Shown: positions 48,764 through 57,637, numbered from the stretch's first letter. The stretch: 64,000 nt of DNA from Comamonas sp. KCTC 72670 (GCA_014656495.1 BNCN01000010.1:124001-188000), one strand, 5' to 3'. The notes: generated by a model not told the origin, from the sequence alone. Translations and numbers: made by a program.

Positions 48764-50668
48764 TCATTCAAACTCGCCTACCGCGCGCACATCCCCTGTC
48801 GTGAAGACTCGCGCCGATGCAGGGCTGTTATCTCCTGGCTTTCTTTCCAACCCCTTCACCAGGGACTCAGACAAGAGTTCCAAGCACACAGGGAAGCTCT
48901 TCCCGTCGCGAGTACGGGCATGGGTGAATCGGCCATAGACGCGATCACTCACAGCAAGTCGCCCGTAGAATGTCGTCCCACTCGGCATGCGTTTCCACTT
49001 GCCAAGCAACTCCATCTCGATTGGACCGTCCATCACCGAAATGACCTGCGGCCTACGGACCTGGAACGTCACGCCGTGGTGGTCTCCTGCCTCGACACCC
49101 CACTTCTCCATCGACTCAACGGCTCCCGCTGGGCACGGCTCTGGAGGCGGCGGCGGACGCACCTGCGCACCAGGGCACGCCAAACCCGTGCATGCGGCCA
49201 CCGCGACAATCGCCTTGCTCATGATGCCCGCGCCCTTCCTTCCAGTCTTGGGTGGCGTCGGGATCTCAGTCTTCTCCATCTTCACAGTTCTGGCCTCGGG
49301 GAGCATCGCAGGAGCAGCGATGGCCGCAGGAGTGGACTCCTTGACGGAAGGGGGAGCTGCGGCGTGGACAGCTTGGGACGAACTCCCGGGACGCGCTACT
49401 TCCTGACGGGGCGGCATGGCCCCCTCGCCACGTGACGTCCGCCAGCTCCACCCCAGCACCACCGCGACGAGAACTAAGAGCATCGCCAGAGAGGCCGTGC
49501 CCCAAATTCGGGAAGCCGGCGCAGACCTCAAAGGCCGTTCCGTTGCGGGGTCCTTCTCCTCCAGCGATGAAGGCAGCACCTCCAGCGACGGAGGACCCTC
49601 CGAATTCGGCCGCTTGCCGCGCCGCGGGCGGTGAATCGGTTCGTTCACCCATTTGTCTAGAGTGTCCCTGCCGCCCTCCGTCGTCGCGGTGTCCTCGCCG
49701 TGAACGTCGCACAACGGCACGTCCCACGTTGCGTCCGCCCCTTGCAGCAACACCTCAAGCGCAGCACGCACCCCCCCGGCACTCGGCACCCGCGCGGCTG
49801 GCGACTTCTCCAACAGCCGCATGCACACGTCGCTAAGCGCCGAAGGCACACGCTCGTTCACCTGACGTGGAGGAAGCGCATCATTCGAGATGACGACATC
49901 CGCCAGCGTGAAATGGTCCCCCGTGAAGGGAGGCCGCGCGGTGAGGAGCCGGTAAAGAACCACGCCCAAAGCCCACAAGTCGTCCGAGGGACCCGGCGTG
50001 TAGATGGCCCCAGGCACACGCGCGTTCTGACGGAAGAAGCTCCACGCCTCCGGAGAGCGGTACTCAGGTGTTCCGGGCGGCAGAATGTCCGCCGTGATTC
50101 CTGGCGCTCCCGCGTAGTCCCCCACGCCGAAGTCCACCAGCTTGGCCGCGCCATCCGCGGCGCGCACCATGACGTTGGCCTCCTTCATGTCACGGTGGAG
50201 CACCCCTGCCTCGTGTGAAGCATCCAGCGCCCGCGCCACGTCCAGCACGACGCGCGCAACCTGCCTCGCGGAAGGGTTCTCCTCGGACGCCCAGACGTCC
50301 AGTTGCCGCCCTGCCACGTACTCCATGACGATGACGCCGAACTCAGGAGACGCCACCGGCCACTTCCCGAAGCCGTGAATGCCCACCACGTTGGGGTGAC
50401 TCAGCTTCAGCAAAATGGAGACTTCGCGCTCGACCCGCGCACCCACGCGCGCCAGGTCCACCAACTTAAGCGCGTAAGCCTGCCCCTCACACCGTGCGAG
50501 GTACACGGCACCGAAGCCTCCACTGCCCAGCCGCCGCTCCACCGTGTAGCCCACTACCTGGGCACCGGGCGCGAGCGCCGCGAAGGCAGGCCCACGCGGC
50601 CTCACGACGTCCGTCTCCCGGCCTTCCGGCCCTCGCTCATATGCGCACCCTCCCAACTGGCTGCGCAC
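48764..50668 (-). CDS. Membrane Ser/Thr protein kinase with fused C-terminal lipoprotein-like domain
   Basis: A 634-residue protein. The kinase domain (about 40-310) is complete: glycine loop GSGGFGAVY, ALKLV with Lys68, HRDMKEANVMV (Asp160, Asn165), DFG at 179-181. A membrane segment lies at 389-409 (LAMLLVLVAVVLGWSW). A separate C-terminal unit begins at Met483 (IMSKAIVAVAACTGLACPGA), which looks like a complete lipoprotein signal, and continues as a beta-rich domain (GTTFYGRLAVSDRVYGRFTH). GGAAGGAAGGG lies about ten bases before that inner ATG (49222), so a second product may be made. It is 41 bases upstream of the SitB-like gene and probably regulates or shares its transcript. The start may be ATG 50668 or GTG 50605. 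Confidence 0.75.
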   Translation of the reverse strand: MRSQLGGCAYERGPEGRETDVVRPRGPAFAALAPGAQVVGYTVERRLGSGGFGAVYLARCEGQAYALKLVDLARVGARVEREVSILLKLSHPNVVGIHGFGKWPVASPEFGVIVMEYVAGRQLDVWASEENPSARQVARVVLDVARALDASHEAGVLHRDMKEANVMVRAADGAAKLVDFGVGDYAGAPGITADILPPGTPEYRSPEAWSFFRQNARVPGAIYTPGPSDDLWALGVVLYRLLTARPPFTGDHFTLADVVISNDALPPRQVNERVPSALSDVCMRLLEKSPAARVPSAGGVRAALEVLLQGADATWDVPLCDVHGEDTATTEGGRDTLDKWVNEPIHRPRRGKRPNSEGPPSLEVLPSSLEEKDPATERPLRSAPASRIWGTASLAMLLVLVAVVLGWSWRTSRGEGAMPPRQEVARPGSSSQAVHAAAPPSVKESTPAAIAAPAMLPEARTVKMEKTEIPTPPKTGRKGAGIMSKAIVAVAACTGLACPGAQVRPPPPPEPCPAGAVESMEKWGVEAGDHHGVTFQVRRPQVISVMDGPIEMELLGKWKRMPSGTTFYGRLAVSDRVYGRFTHARTRDGKSFPVCLELLSESLVKGLERKPGDNSPASARVFTTGDVRAVGEFE

Positions 50669-50752
50669 CCTACCAAATGGACTACCCTGTAGGGAGTCCC
50701 TCCTTTTGACCGCCCTTTACCGATTGACGCCTGACATCCAGCATCACTTGCT

Positions 50753-50760
50753 AGACGTCT
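50753..50760. promoter_or_regulatory. Possible operator between the kinase gene and the first XRE gene
   Basis: The 119-base divergent gap 50669-50787 contains the palindrome AGACGTCT at 50753-50760, about 28 bases upstream of the XRE gene, plus a direct repeat GCGCACCCT/GCGCACCCT near 50644-50672. Helix-turn-helix regulators often bind such sites in front of their own gene; this is a positional inference. Confidence 0.3.
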
Positions 50761-50787
50761 GGCATTCAATTCCACTAGAAAGAAGGC

Positions 50788-51153
50788 ATGCAGCAAGTCA
50801 CTTCCGCCCACGAGCTTCGCAAGCAGCTCGCCACCTTCATCGGCCCCGCCGCCCGCGCCGCACGAAGCCGTCTGGGACTGACGCAAGCAGAAGTCGCCCG
50901 GCACCTGGGGATTGCCCACGCCGTCTATAGCCGCCTGGAGCGCGGAAAAATGCTGCCGAGCGTCCCCACCTTGCACCGCCTGTGTGAGGTGCTGGATGCG
51001 TCGCCCAACGAGTTGATGGGCCACACCCGCGCCATGCCTCCCGACACGGACTCTCCCGCCCGTCGCCGCCTCTTCTGCCGGGTGCGGAAGTTGGACGAGA
51101 CTCGGGTCCGCGCGATGCTCGCCCTCCTTTCCCTCGGGACGTTCCATGAATGA
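50788..51153 (+). CDS. XRE-family helix-turn-helix regulator (first of a tandem pair)
   Basis: A 121-residue protein. The HTH domain at about 20-75 reads ARSRLGLTQAEVARHLGIAH and AVYSRLERGKMLPSVPTLHR, a standard XRE five-helix unit; the tail (RRRLFCRVRKLDETRVRAML) is helical. The start overlaps nothing, but its last eight bases overlap the start of the second XRE gene, so both are made together. It is divergent from the kinase that heads the Sit cassette and may control it. Confidence 0.85.
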   Translation: MQQVTSAHELRKQLATFIGPAARAARSRLGLTQAEVARHLGIAHAVYSRLERGKMLPSVPTLHRLCEVLDASPNELMGHTRAMPPDTDSPARRRLFCRVRKLDETRVRAMLALLSLGTFHE

Positions 51154-51499
51154 AGAGCTGGCAATCACCATCGGCACGGTTGCGCGTGAAGCGAGGGAGA
51201 AGTTGGGGATGACGCGCGCCGAGGTGGCCGAGCGCGTGGGCCTCGTGGAGCCCGCTTACGGACGTCTGGAGCGAGGGAAGGTGTTGCCCAGTGTCCCCGT
51301 CCTCCACCGCCTCGGCATGACGCTGGGCATTTCCCCCGAAGCCCTGCTAGGCACGATGCCTCCAGGGAAGAAGCAGCCACGCTCCCCTACCCTAGAAGCC
51401 GAGACGCCCGAGTTGCGCCGGCTGCTGGCGCTCGCGCGGAAGCTGGACGAGGAGAAGCTCGACGCGCTCCTCCACGTCGCCACCGTCCTGACTCGCTAG
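51146..51499 (+). CDS. XRE-family helix-turn-helix regulator (second of a tandem pair)
   Basis: A 117-residue paralogue of the gene before it: HTH AREKLGMTRAEVAERVGLVE and PAYGRLERGKVLPSVPVLHR, then a helical tail (ELRRLLALARKLDEEKLDAL). The two share ERGKxLPSVPxLHRL, so they arose by duplication and could form heterodimers. The stop TAG overlaps the convergent stop of the pseudokinase gene in a palindromic CTAG. Confidence 0.85.
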   Translation: MNEELAITIGTVAREAREKLGMTRAEVAERVGLVEPAYGRLERGKVLPSVPVLHRLGMTLGISPEALLGTMPPGKKQPRSPTLEAETPELRRLLALARKLDEEKLDALLHVATVLTR

Positions 51500-52659
51500 T
51501 CGTCCTTCGCGAGCGCCTGGAGTTCGTGCGCGTCCAGTCCCTCTGGGTAGAGGCCTCCCTCACCGAACTCCACCACGTCTCGCAGGCAGCCCCCCTCCGC
51601 GACAACGCGGGCGACTTCCACCTGGGCATCCTGGCGCCCAAACGTGGGATGCCGCTTCGTCAGCGCCGCTCGCAGCACGGCCCCCATGTCCGCCGCCGTG
51701 GCGAAGCGCTCCCTCGGGACGACGCGCAGAGCCGTGTGGAGAATGTCCTTCACATCCGCTGACAGCCCACCCACGGCCGTCTCCACATCCGCCGGACTGA
51801 AGCTGGAGAGCAGCACGCGCATCTGCGTCAGAGGCAAGGAAGGAAACTGCTCGGCCAGGAGGGGACTCATCCCCTTGGGAGCCGAAGGCACGTCCTCCAC
51901 GTCGAAGAGGTGCGTGCCCGTCAGCAGCTCCACGAGCACCACGCCCAGACTGAAGACGTCCGAGGCCGGGGACAACGGCAGGCGCTCCAGGTACTCAGGA
52001 GAGGCATAGGCCACGTCACCTCGGACGAGATTCGCTGGGGATTCAAGCCGTCCCACCATGAGCGAATACGCGGCACCGAAGTTGGCGAGCTTCACCCCGC
52101 CGTGCGCCCCCAGGTAGATGTGCCGAGGGTTGACGTCTCGGTGGATGATGCCCAGTTGCTTGCCATCCTCTCCTCGCAATGTGTGGGCATAGTGAAGGGC
52201 ATCCGCAATCTCGGCCCCGACGTAGAGGGCCAACGCCTCGGGCACGGGCTTCCGCCGCGCTACGCCCGCGCTTACCAACGTGTCCAGTGAGGGGCCGTCC
52301 ACGTGCTCCATGACAACGTGAGGCGTGTTCTGGTGAATCTTTAGGTGGAAAACCTGAGCGATGCTGGGGTGATTGAGCCGGAAGGCCAGTTGAATCTCAT
52401 CGGAGAGCCGCTTTCGCTCCTCGTGGGTCGAGGGACTCGGCAGACGACGCACAAGACATCGTCCAGGAGACTCCTCCTCCAGTGCGTAACGGTGAGCCAG
52501 CAGCAGCGCCTCGCCCGTGGGCATCCGCATCAACTCGCGCACAGCCTCGTACCGGACGCCGCCCACTGTGAAGAGCGGCTGGGGAGTCTTTGGAGTCGGG
52601 AGTGGAGGGAGAACGCGGGACTGCGCGGGGCGTCTGTCACTGTCCGTCGTGGCGGGCAT
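51496..52659 (-). CDS. Predicted Ser/Thr pseudokinase
   Basis: A 387-residue protein with a full Hanks kinase fold but altered active site. The ATP-anchoring Lys is Arg71 (CLVRRL), the catalytic loop reads HRDVNPRHIYL (Asp175 kept; Lys replaced by Asn177 and Asn by His180), and the metal-binding DFG is NFG (Asn193). The glycine loop is also unrecognisable (MRMPTGEALLLA). APE-type PEYLERL and VFSLGVVLVELLTG are intact. There is no membrane segment. It is probably a phosphorylation-independent signalling or scaffold protein. Start ATG 52659; a longer start at 52725 is less likely. Confidence 0.75.
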   Translation of the reverse strand: MPATTDSDRRPAQSRVLPPLPTPKTPQPLFTVGGVRYEAVRELMRMPTGEALLLAHRYALEEESPGRCLVRRLPSPSTHEERKRLSDEIQLAFRLNHPSIAQVFHLKIHQNTPHVVMEHVDGPSLDTLVSAGVARRKPVPEALALYVGAEIADALHYAHTLRGEDGKQLGIIHRDVNPRHIYLGAHGGVKLANFGAAYSLMVGRLESPANLVRGDVAYASPEYLERLPLSPASDVFSLGVVLVELLTGTHLFDVEDVPSAPKGMSPLLAEQFPSLPLTQMRVLLSSFSPADVETAVGGLSADVKDILHTALRVVPRERFATAADMGAVLRAALTKRHPTFGRQDAQVEVARVVAEGGCLRDVVEFGEGGLYPEGLDAHELQALAKDD

Positions 52660-52840
52660 GCGGTCCTCGGGAGGCACGGCGTGGGTTCCCGAGAATCTTC
52701 CGCCCAACGAACTCCCAAAGTCCACACAATCATGACTTTAAAAGTCCATTCTAGATTGCCAGAAAGGGCCACCTCCTCCCATATGCTCGGCATCGATGTG
52801 GGCTGGGCCGTGAACTGCGGTGCTGCTAGAGTTCGGCCGC

Positions 52841-53527
52841 GTGACCAACCGCATTCTCGTCGCAGTCGCATTCGTCGTGGGAGTCGCTGGAGGCTGGGCA
52901 GCATCCATTCTCACGGAGACCGATACCAAGATTGTCGCAGGACTACTGGGAGGCGGACTCTCGGCAACAACAGGGTTCCTGGCCTCAGAGCTTTCGGCAA
53001 TGCGTCGCCGCAAAGAAGCAAGGCACGACCGCTTGGTCTTCGAAAATCTCGGTGCGCGACACAAGGCATACGCGGAACTCAACAAGGCTCTCCTTGTCCT
53101 AGAACGCTATTACACGCTCTATCTTCCGAGGGAATCTGAATTCCAAGAGAGAGACTACCCTTACAATTTCTCTCCGCTTCGGAGAGTCGAAGAATTCGAC
53201 AAAGCAGTATCCGAAATCTCTCTATGGCTCGACATTCCGACACAAACAGCCATCAGAGAACTGACCGGCAGCACGGGGATTGGCATCTCCGTGGCCCTAA
53301 ACATTGCGGGCGCCAACTTTAGAAAATCCCCCGAAACCCAATCGGTCCCTACTGAAATGGACGGCTTTGTGGAATCACACGCCGAGGGCATTCTCAAGCA
53401 GATTCAATCCATCAAACAAAGACTACGCCAGACATTGGGAATTAACCTTCTCGACGAATTCACCCAAGCTGCCGCACAGGGATTGCAGGCGACAGGAAGG
53501 CCTACTCCACCAACCGAGCGGTCGTGA
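52841..53527 (+). CDS. Small membrane protein of unknown function, AT-richer than its neighbours
   Basis: A 228-residue protein with two N-terminal membrane segments (NRILVAVAFVVGVAGGWAAS and IVAGLLGGGLSATTGFLAS) and a cytosolic helical tail (RRRKEARHDRLVFENLGARH onward). I do not recognise a family. Codon use is clearly AT-richer than the phage and host genes, a sign of separate acquisition. I take the GTG at 52841, which begins at the first membrane segment; GTG 52820 is possible. Its 3' end overlaps the convergent gene at 53502 by 26 bases. Confidence 0.55.
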   Translation: MTNRILVAVAFVVGVAGGWAASILTETDTKIVAGLLGGGLSATTGFLASELSAMRRRKEARHDRLVFENLGARHKAYAELNKALLVLERYYTLYLPRESEFQERDYPYNFSPLRRVEEFDKAVSEISLWLDIPTQTAIRELTGSTGIGISVALNIAGANFRKSPETQSVPTEMDGFVESHAEGILKQIQSIKQRLRQTLGINLLDEFTQAAAQGLQATGRPTPPTERS

Positions 53528-53801
53528 ATCCCAGCCCCACCCCCAGGGCCAACGCCACCAGTACCTTCACCAGTGGCACGTCTCCCGCCTGCTGGCGCAG
53601 CACCTCATTCTCCGCCTGGAGGCGCCGCACCTCCCGGGCCGTGTCCATGCACCGTGACGTGGACAGCCAGCACCCCTCGGAGACGTCCACCGTGCGCCCA
53701 TCCTGAAGCGTGACGGTGGCATGGACCACGTCCAGGACTTCGCCCTCCGCGCGCACCGCCCCCGAGAGGAGCAGGGTCAGCACCAACACCAGCGGCCTCA
53801 C
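53502..53801 (-). CDS. Small phage-region protein with signal peptide, short coiled coil and C-terminal membrane segment
   Basis: A 99-residue protein: signal (RPLVLVLTLLLSGAVRAEGE), a short coiled coil (REVRRLQAENEVLRQQ) and a final membrane segment (VPLVKVLVALALGVGLGFTT). The start overlaps the end of the holin-like gene by four bases, so it belongs to a lysis-type cassette. A spanin-like role is conceivable, but no family match can be claimed. Confidence 0.6.
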   Translation of the reverse strand: MRPLVLVLTLLLSGAVRAEGEVLDVVHATVTLQDGRTVDVSEGCWLSTSRCMDTAREVRRLQAENEVLRQQAGDVPLVKVLVALALGVGLGFTTARLVE

Positions 53802-54304
53802 AGCTTGCCGTCCCGGCGGAGCTGCTCCAACGCCGCCACCGCCATGGCCTTGCCCGTAATCTCCCCAGCCGCCACAGCACCGGCCTCCTCGGCCCGCTCC
53901 ACCGCCTCGTCACCAAAGAGAAGGGCCCTCAGCACGGAGAAGCCACCAGCCGCCCCAAGGCCAATGCCGAGCGCCTTCAGCAGCAGCACCCACGAAAGCG
54001 GCTCTCCAGCCAGCAGCGCGTTGGCTACCGCACCCGCCACGGACACCCCCACCGCCAGCGCGGCGCCAGCCCTCGCCATGCGCAGCACTGGCAGCCACTC
54101 ACCACCGAAGCGGCGCAGCACGTAGACGAGCGCCACTACCGCCAGCGACGCGACGAGAGCCCAGTTGCGCGTCGTCACGGCATCGAAGACGAGGCGGGCG
54201 AACTCCTCGACGTGGCCCGGGTCTGGGACACCAGACACCTCGGCGGCCAGGGCAGGAGCCGCGAGGGCGAGGGCAGCAACCAGGAGGAAGGAAAGACGAA
54301 GCAT
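53798..54304 (-). CDS. Holin-like phage membrane protein
   Basis: A 168-residue protein: N-terminal signal-like segment (LRLSFLLVAALALAAPALAAE), then three hydrophobic stretches (NWALVASLAVVALVYVLRRF, AGAALAVGVSVAGAVANALLA and VLLLKALGIGLGAAGGF) and a charged tail. Size, topology and position at the end of the tail operon suit a holin or holin-associated protein. No endolysin gene lies beside it, which is unusual. Confidence 0.55.
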   Translation of the reverse strand: MLRLSFLLVAALALAAPALAAEVSGVPDPGHVEEFARLVFDAVTTRNWALVASLAVVALVYVLRRFGGEWLPVLRMARAGAALAVGVSVAGAVANALLAGEPLSWVLLLKALGIGLGAAGGFSVLRALLFGDEAVERAEEAGAVAAGEITGKAMAVAALEQLRRDGKL

Positions 54305-54398
54305 GGGAAGGCCTTTCGCGCGGGCCGCACGGCGCCATGCCGCGCGGGCAGTCCGCTCTCCTTCCTCAATGGGGACACTTTCTGGCCGTGGTCCGCGC

Positions 54399-56789
54399 CT
54401 ACGCCTCCGCCCGGAAGCGCACCGTGTCCAGGCTTACCCAGTCCGTCCCCGCTGGCACCGAGTACACCTGCAAGCCGCCGTCAGGGTTGAGCTGCGCGAT
54501 GCCCAGGCCGTGGCTCGTCGGCACGGTGAATGCGCGCGGGCTGCTTGGGCGGTAGCCCGCTGGCAGCCGGTGGAGGTTCACGTAGCCCACCGTCCCTGGG
54601 CGCACGAGGCCGCGCATGGACACCTCGTTGTCGCTGTTCTTGTAGTACCCGAGCGGCCAGCCATTTACATCCCAGGGCGTCCAGCCATTCTCCAAGTCAT
54701 TCAACTGGCCGGTGCGAATGGTGGCCCAGGGCTCCACGAGGCCGCCAATGCGTTCCAGCCGCACGGAGTCCACGTAAAGCCACGGGCTGCCCACCGTCGC
54801 CTCCGTCAGCAGGCGCACCTGCACGTAGCGCGTCCCGGCGGGCGCGGAATGGAAGCCGGTGAGGCGCTGCCACTCGCTGCTCGCGAGCGTCCGGCTTGTC
54901 GTCGCGACACTCAGGAGGTTGAAGGCTCCGTCGTACCAGACGACCTGCACGAAGAGAGGCGTTCCCCACTGCGCAGCCCGCACCATGACGTCCACGCTGT
55001 ACTTGTCCCCGGGCCTGGCAATCATCGCCTGCGAGTCGAGGCGGGTGCCGTTCGCCACCAGCCTCACGGCGCGCCCTCCGGTGTACGCGTCCGTTGTCAC
55101 CTGGGCATGGGCGCCCCACAGGCCCACCGCGAGAGTCCACGCGTCCGGAGGCATGGCCTCGCTGCTCCAGGACTCGAAGTCCGCATTGGGCGGGGAGTCA
55201 CCAAACGCTACCGCTGGCTGGAAGGAGGCCGGCGTCAGGTAGCCCGTGGTGACGGACACCTCTTCGGAGGGCGCGCCCACATTGCCCTTGGTGTCTCGTC
55301 CCACCACCCGGCAGAAGTACGTCGTCCCCGGCGGCAAGTCGGAGAGTTGGAAGCGCGTCGTCTTCCCTCGCGCAGTGAAGGTGGCGCCCGAGGGCGTGAA
55401 GCCCGCTGTCCGGGAGGTGTGCAACTCGTACTCTTCCCAGGCGGGGCCCGTCGCGGCGGGTGTCCACGTCACGGAAAAGCCGCTGACGGTGGGCGTCACC
55501 CGCATGCCCTGCGGCGCGGCGGGTCCGGTAAAGGGTGCGCTGGGAGCAACACCGGGCCGGGCGTCTCGCTCCAGCCACTCGCGCACGGACGTCGAGGGCT
55601 GGCCGCGCAGCACCAGCTTCATGCGCGCCGTGCCGTCCACGGCACACTGAAACTCCAACTCCTGCACTGCCAAGGCGTGGGGGGTGTCCAAGCGCACGCC
55701 GTCCGGCAGCACGCGCACCACGTCCCCCAACTCGAGGCCGGGGTGCGGGTCCACCGTCAGGGCCACCGTGAGGGGAGACACGGAAAGGTCGGCCACCGCG
55801 GCGTCCGCGAGTCGCTGCGCCTCGACCTCGGTGTCAATGTTGCTGGAGGCGCCCTCGGCCAACTGCATCCACCTGCGGCCAACCTGGGCACGGGCGGACG
55901 GGTTGCTGGCCGTCACCTTCTTGCGCTTCGCAGTGCCGGAGGCGTCCAAGTCGCGCGAGTCGCTGTAGACGACTTCGACGTCCGTGCGGATGTCCACCAA
56001 CTGCCGCGTCACGGACTCCAAGTCCCCGTACTCGTCCGGGCCGAAACTCCAGTCCTCCAACGTCTGGAGCCTGTCCGGGGCGTACAGCGTCAACGCGTAG
56101 CCCCCGGTGTCCGCGCGCCATCGCATGCGACACTCCCAGCCAACGCGCTGGGCCAGCGTGCGCGCCGCGTCCAGCACCGGCTCCACCTTCTGCGTGTAAC
56201 TGCCGCGCTGGGACAGAGGGTCCACGGGCGTGTAGAGGCCGAAGGAGGAGAGGCCGTTGTCGTTGCAGAGGGCCTGAATGACGTCCTGGACGGGCACGCC
56301 GTGCGTGTCGTCCCCATAGTCCCGCTCCACTTCAATGAAGGTGTCCTGGAGGAGTCCGCCCAAGTCCCGGCCCACCACCTTCAACTCCTCGGGCCCCGCG
56401 TCCACCTCGTCCACCCTGCCCCGGAACACCTCGAAGTAGTCCTCCTCGCGGGGTGTACCTCGCAGCGGCGCCAGGCCCAGCTCCACGCAAAAGTAGGCGC
56501 CCTCGGCCAGCAGCGGCGCGAAGCTGCCCGAGGCGTTGGTATTCGCTGGCGAATGCGTCACCAACGGGGAGAGGGAGACAGGCCCGCTACGCACCAGGGC
56601 CACCTCGGCCTCGGCCACGGGCGCGTCCACCTTCTCGTTGACGCGCACCCCCAGCACCCAGTCCGCGCCCAGCAGTGCATTCAGGTTGCGGTACGTGCCC
56701 GCCGCGTCGCGTACCCAGACGCGAGGGTGCGTGGAGTAGCCAGCGGGACTCGTGAGGAGGGCCGCTTGGAAAGCCGTGAGGGGACGCAT
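54399..56789 (-). CDS. Phage tail tip/hub-type protein with fibronectin III and carbohydrate-binding-like domains
   Basis: A 796-residue structural protein. The first 380 residues resemble a baseplate hub (HPRVWVRDAAGTYRNLNALL, EDYFEVFRGRVDEVDAGPEEL, DPHPGLELGDVVRVLPDGVR). At about 410-500 is an FN3 domain (PQGMRVTPTVSGFSVTWTPA, FQLSDLPPGTTYFCRVVGRD). The following 150 residues are a jelly-roll carbohydrate-binding-like unit (GGRAVRLVANGTRL, GTRYVQVRLLTEATVGSPWL), then a C-terminal end with DTVRFRAEA. It likely recognises the host surface. It lies three bases after the distal tail gene. Confidence 0.75.
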   Translation of the reverse strand: MRPLTAFQAALLTSPAGYSTHPRVWVRDAAGTYRNLNALLGADWVLGVRVNEKVDAPVAEAEVALVRSGPVSLSPLVTHSPANTNASGSFAPLLAEGAYFCVELGLAPLRGTPREEDYFEVFRGRVDEVDAGPEELKVVGRDLGGLLQDTFIEVERDYGDDTHGVPVQDVIQALCNDNGLSSFGLYTPVDPLSQRGSYTQKVEPVLDAARTLAQRVGWECRMRWRADTGGYALTLYAPDRLQTLEDWSFGPDEYGDLESVTRQLVDIRTDVEVVYSDSRDLDASGTAKRKKVTASNPSARAQVGRRWMQLAEGASSNIDTEVEAQRLADAAVADLSVSPLTVALTVDPHPGLELGDVVRVLPDGVRLDTPHALAVQELEFQCAVDGTARMKLVLRGQPSTSVREWLERDARPGVAPSAPFTGPAAPQGMRVTPTVSGFSVTWTPAATGPAWEEYELHTSRTAGFTPSGATFTARGKTTRFQLSDLPPGTTYFCRVVGRDTKGNVGAPSEEVSVTTGYLTPASFQPAVAFGDSPPNADFESWSSEAMPPDAWTLAVGLWGAHAQVTTDAYTGGRAVRLVANGTRLDSQAMIARPGDKYSVDVMVRAAQWGTPLFVQVVWYDGAFNLLSVATTSRTLASSEWQRLTGFHSAPAGTRYVQVRLLTEATVGSPWLYVDSVRLERIGGLVEPWATIRTGQLNDLENGWTPWDVNGWPLGYYKNSDNEVSMRGLVRPGTVGYVNLHRLPAGYRPSSPRAFTVPTSHGLGIAQLNPDGGLQVYSVPAGTDWVSLDTVRFRAEA

Positions 56790-56792
56790 GCG

Positions 56793-57629
56793 TCAGCGCT
56801 CCTGCAACTCGAAGTCGAATTCCTGGCCCAGCACGCGCGAGGTGCCTTCCCACCATTCCACTGCGCGCCCCTGCCCTACCCGGCCCAGCACCGTGCGCGG
56901 CTCGTAGAGGGCATCGCCCGAGGCCACGTGGTACGGGTACGGCGCACCGAAGGGCTGGCCCGCTGCGAACCAGGGCGCCACCCACGCGGCGGGGGCGACC
57001 CATGGAAGCACCACCAGGTCATCCACCAGCAGCGCGGCATTGCTCGGGTTGGAAATGCCTCCAGAGAAGCCACCCAGATTACGCAGTTGAACGGCCCCTC
57101 CGGGCAGTTGGGAAGCTGTCGCCACCGCAAGCGCGCCGCTGTTGGGAGTCCGGACGTTGAGCTGCCCGTTGTCGGAGATGAAGTGGCCCGCCCGGTGGAC
57201 GTAGTGCCGCCAGTCGCCGCCCCCTTCCAGCCTCCACCAATAGGCCACCGTCCACTTCGTCCCCAGCGCCGTGGGCAACGTGAGGCTGGCGTTGACGGCC
57301 ATGCGCAGGCAGCCGCCGTAGCGGCCACCGGGCACTCCTGCTTCCAGCGTCCCGGACGTTGCGCTCGGCGCGAGGAAGGCACTGCTGCGCAAGTCCGCGT
57401 CGAAACTCCACACGTCCCCCTCGCCCTTGAGGAGGCCGCGGTACGCGCGGGCGTCCTCCTGCGTCAGCGGGCCCGTGTTGCCCGCGTAGCTGTACACCTC
57501 CCGGCGCTCGCTGCTGCGCAGCCAGCCGGAGAAGGCGCGACGGGACTCCCCCAGCAGTGTCGGCGTGTACGTCAGTCCCTTGTCCGACAGCACGGGCAGA
57601 GGAATCCCAGAGAGGGCGAGTGCGGGCAT
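56793..57629 (-). CDS. Phage distal-tail-type structural protein with LamG-like part
   Basis: A 278-residue protein. The N-terminal 90 residues (GLTYTPTLLGESRRAFSGWL, then AYRGLLKGEGDVWSFDADL) follow a pattern seen in tail proteins that sit between tape measure and hub. The middle part is a concanavalin/LamG-like sandwich (GTKWTVAYWWRLEGGGDWRH, NPSNAALLVDDLVVLPW). It follows the tape measure gene by eight bases in the same tight operon. Confidence 0.65.
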   Translation of the reverse strand: MPALALSGIPLPVLSDKGLTYTPTLLGESRRAFSGWLRSSERREVYSYAGNTGPLTQEDARAYRGLLKGEGDVWSFDADLRSSAFLAPSATSGTLEAGVPGGRYGGCLRMAVNASLTLPTALGTKWTVAYWWRLEGGGDWRHYVHRAGHFISDNGQLNVRTPNSGALAVATASQLPGGAVQLRNLGGFSGGISNPSNAALLVDDLVVLPWVAPAAWVAPWFAAGQPFGAPYPYHVASGDALYEPRTVLGRVGQGRAVEWWEGTSRVLGQEFDFELQER

Positions 57630-57637
57630 GCTAGGCC

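Noticed and set aside
49700-50218. Plus-strand frame opposite the Sit-cassette kinase
   Set aside because: The minus strand carries intact HRD and DFG kinase motifs; the plus frame is basic low-complexity sequence.
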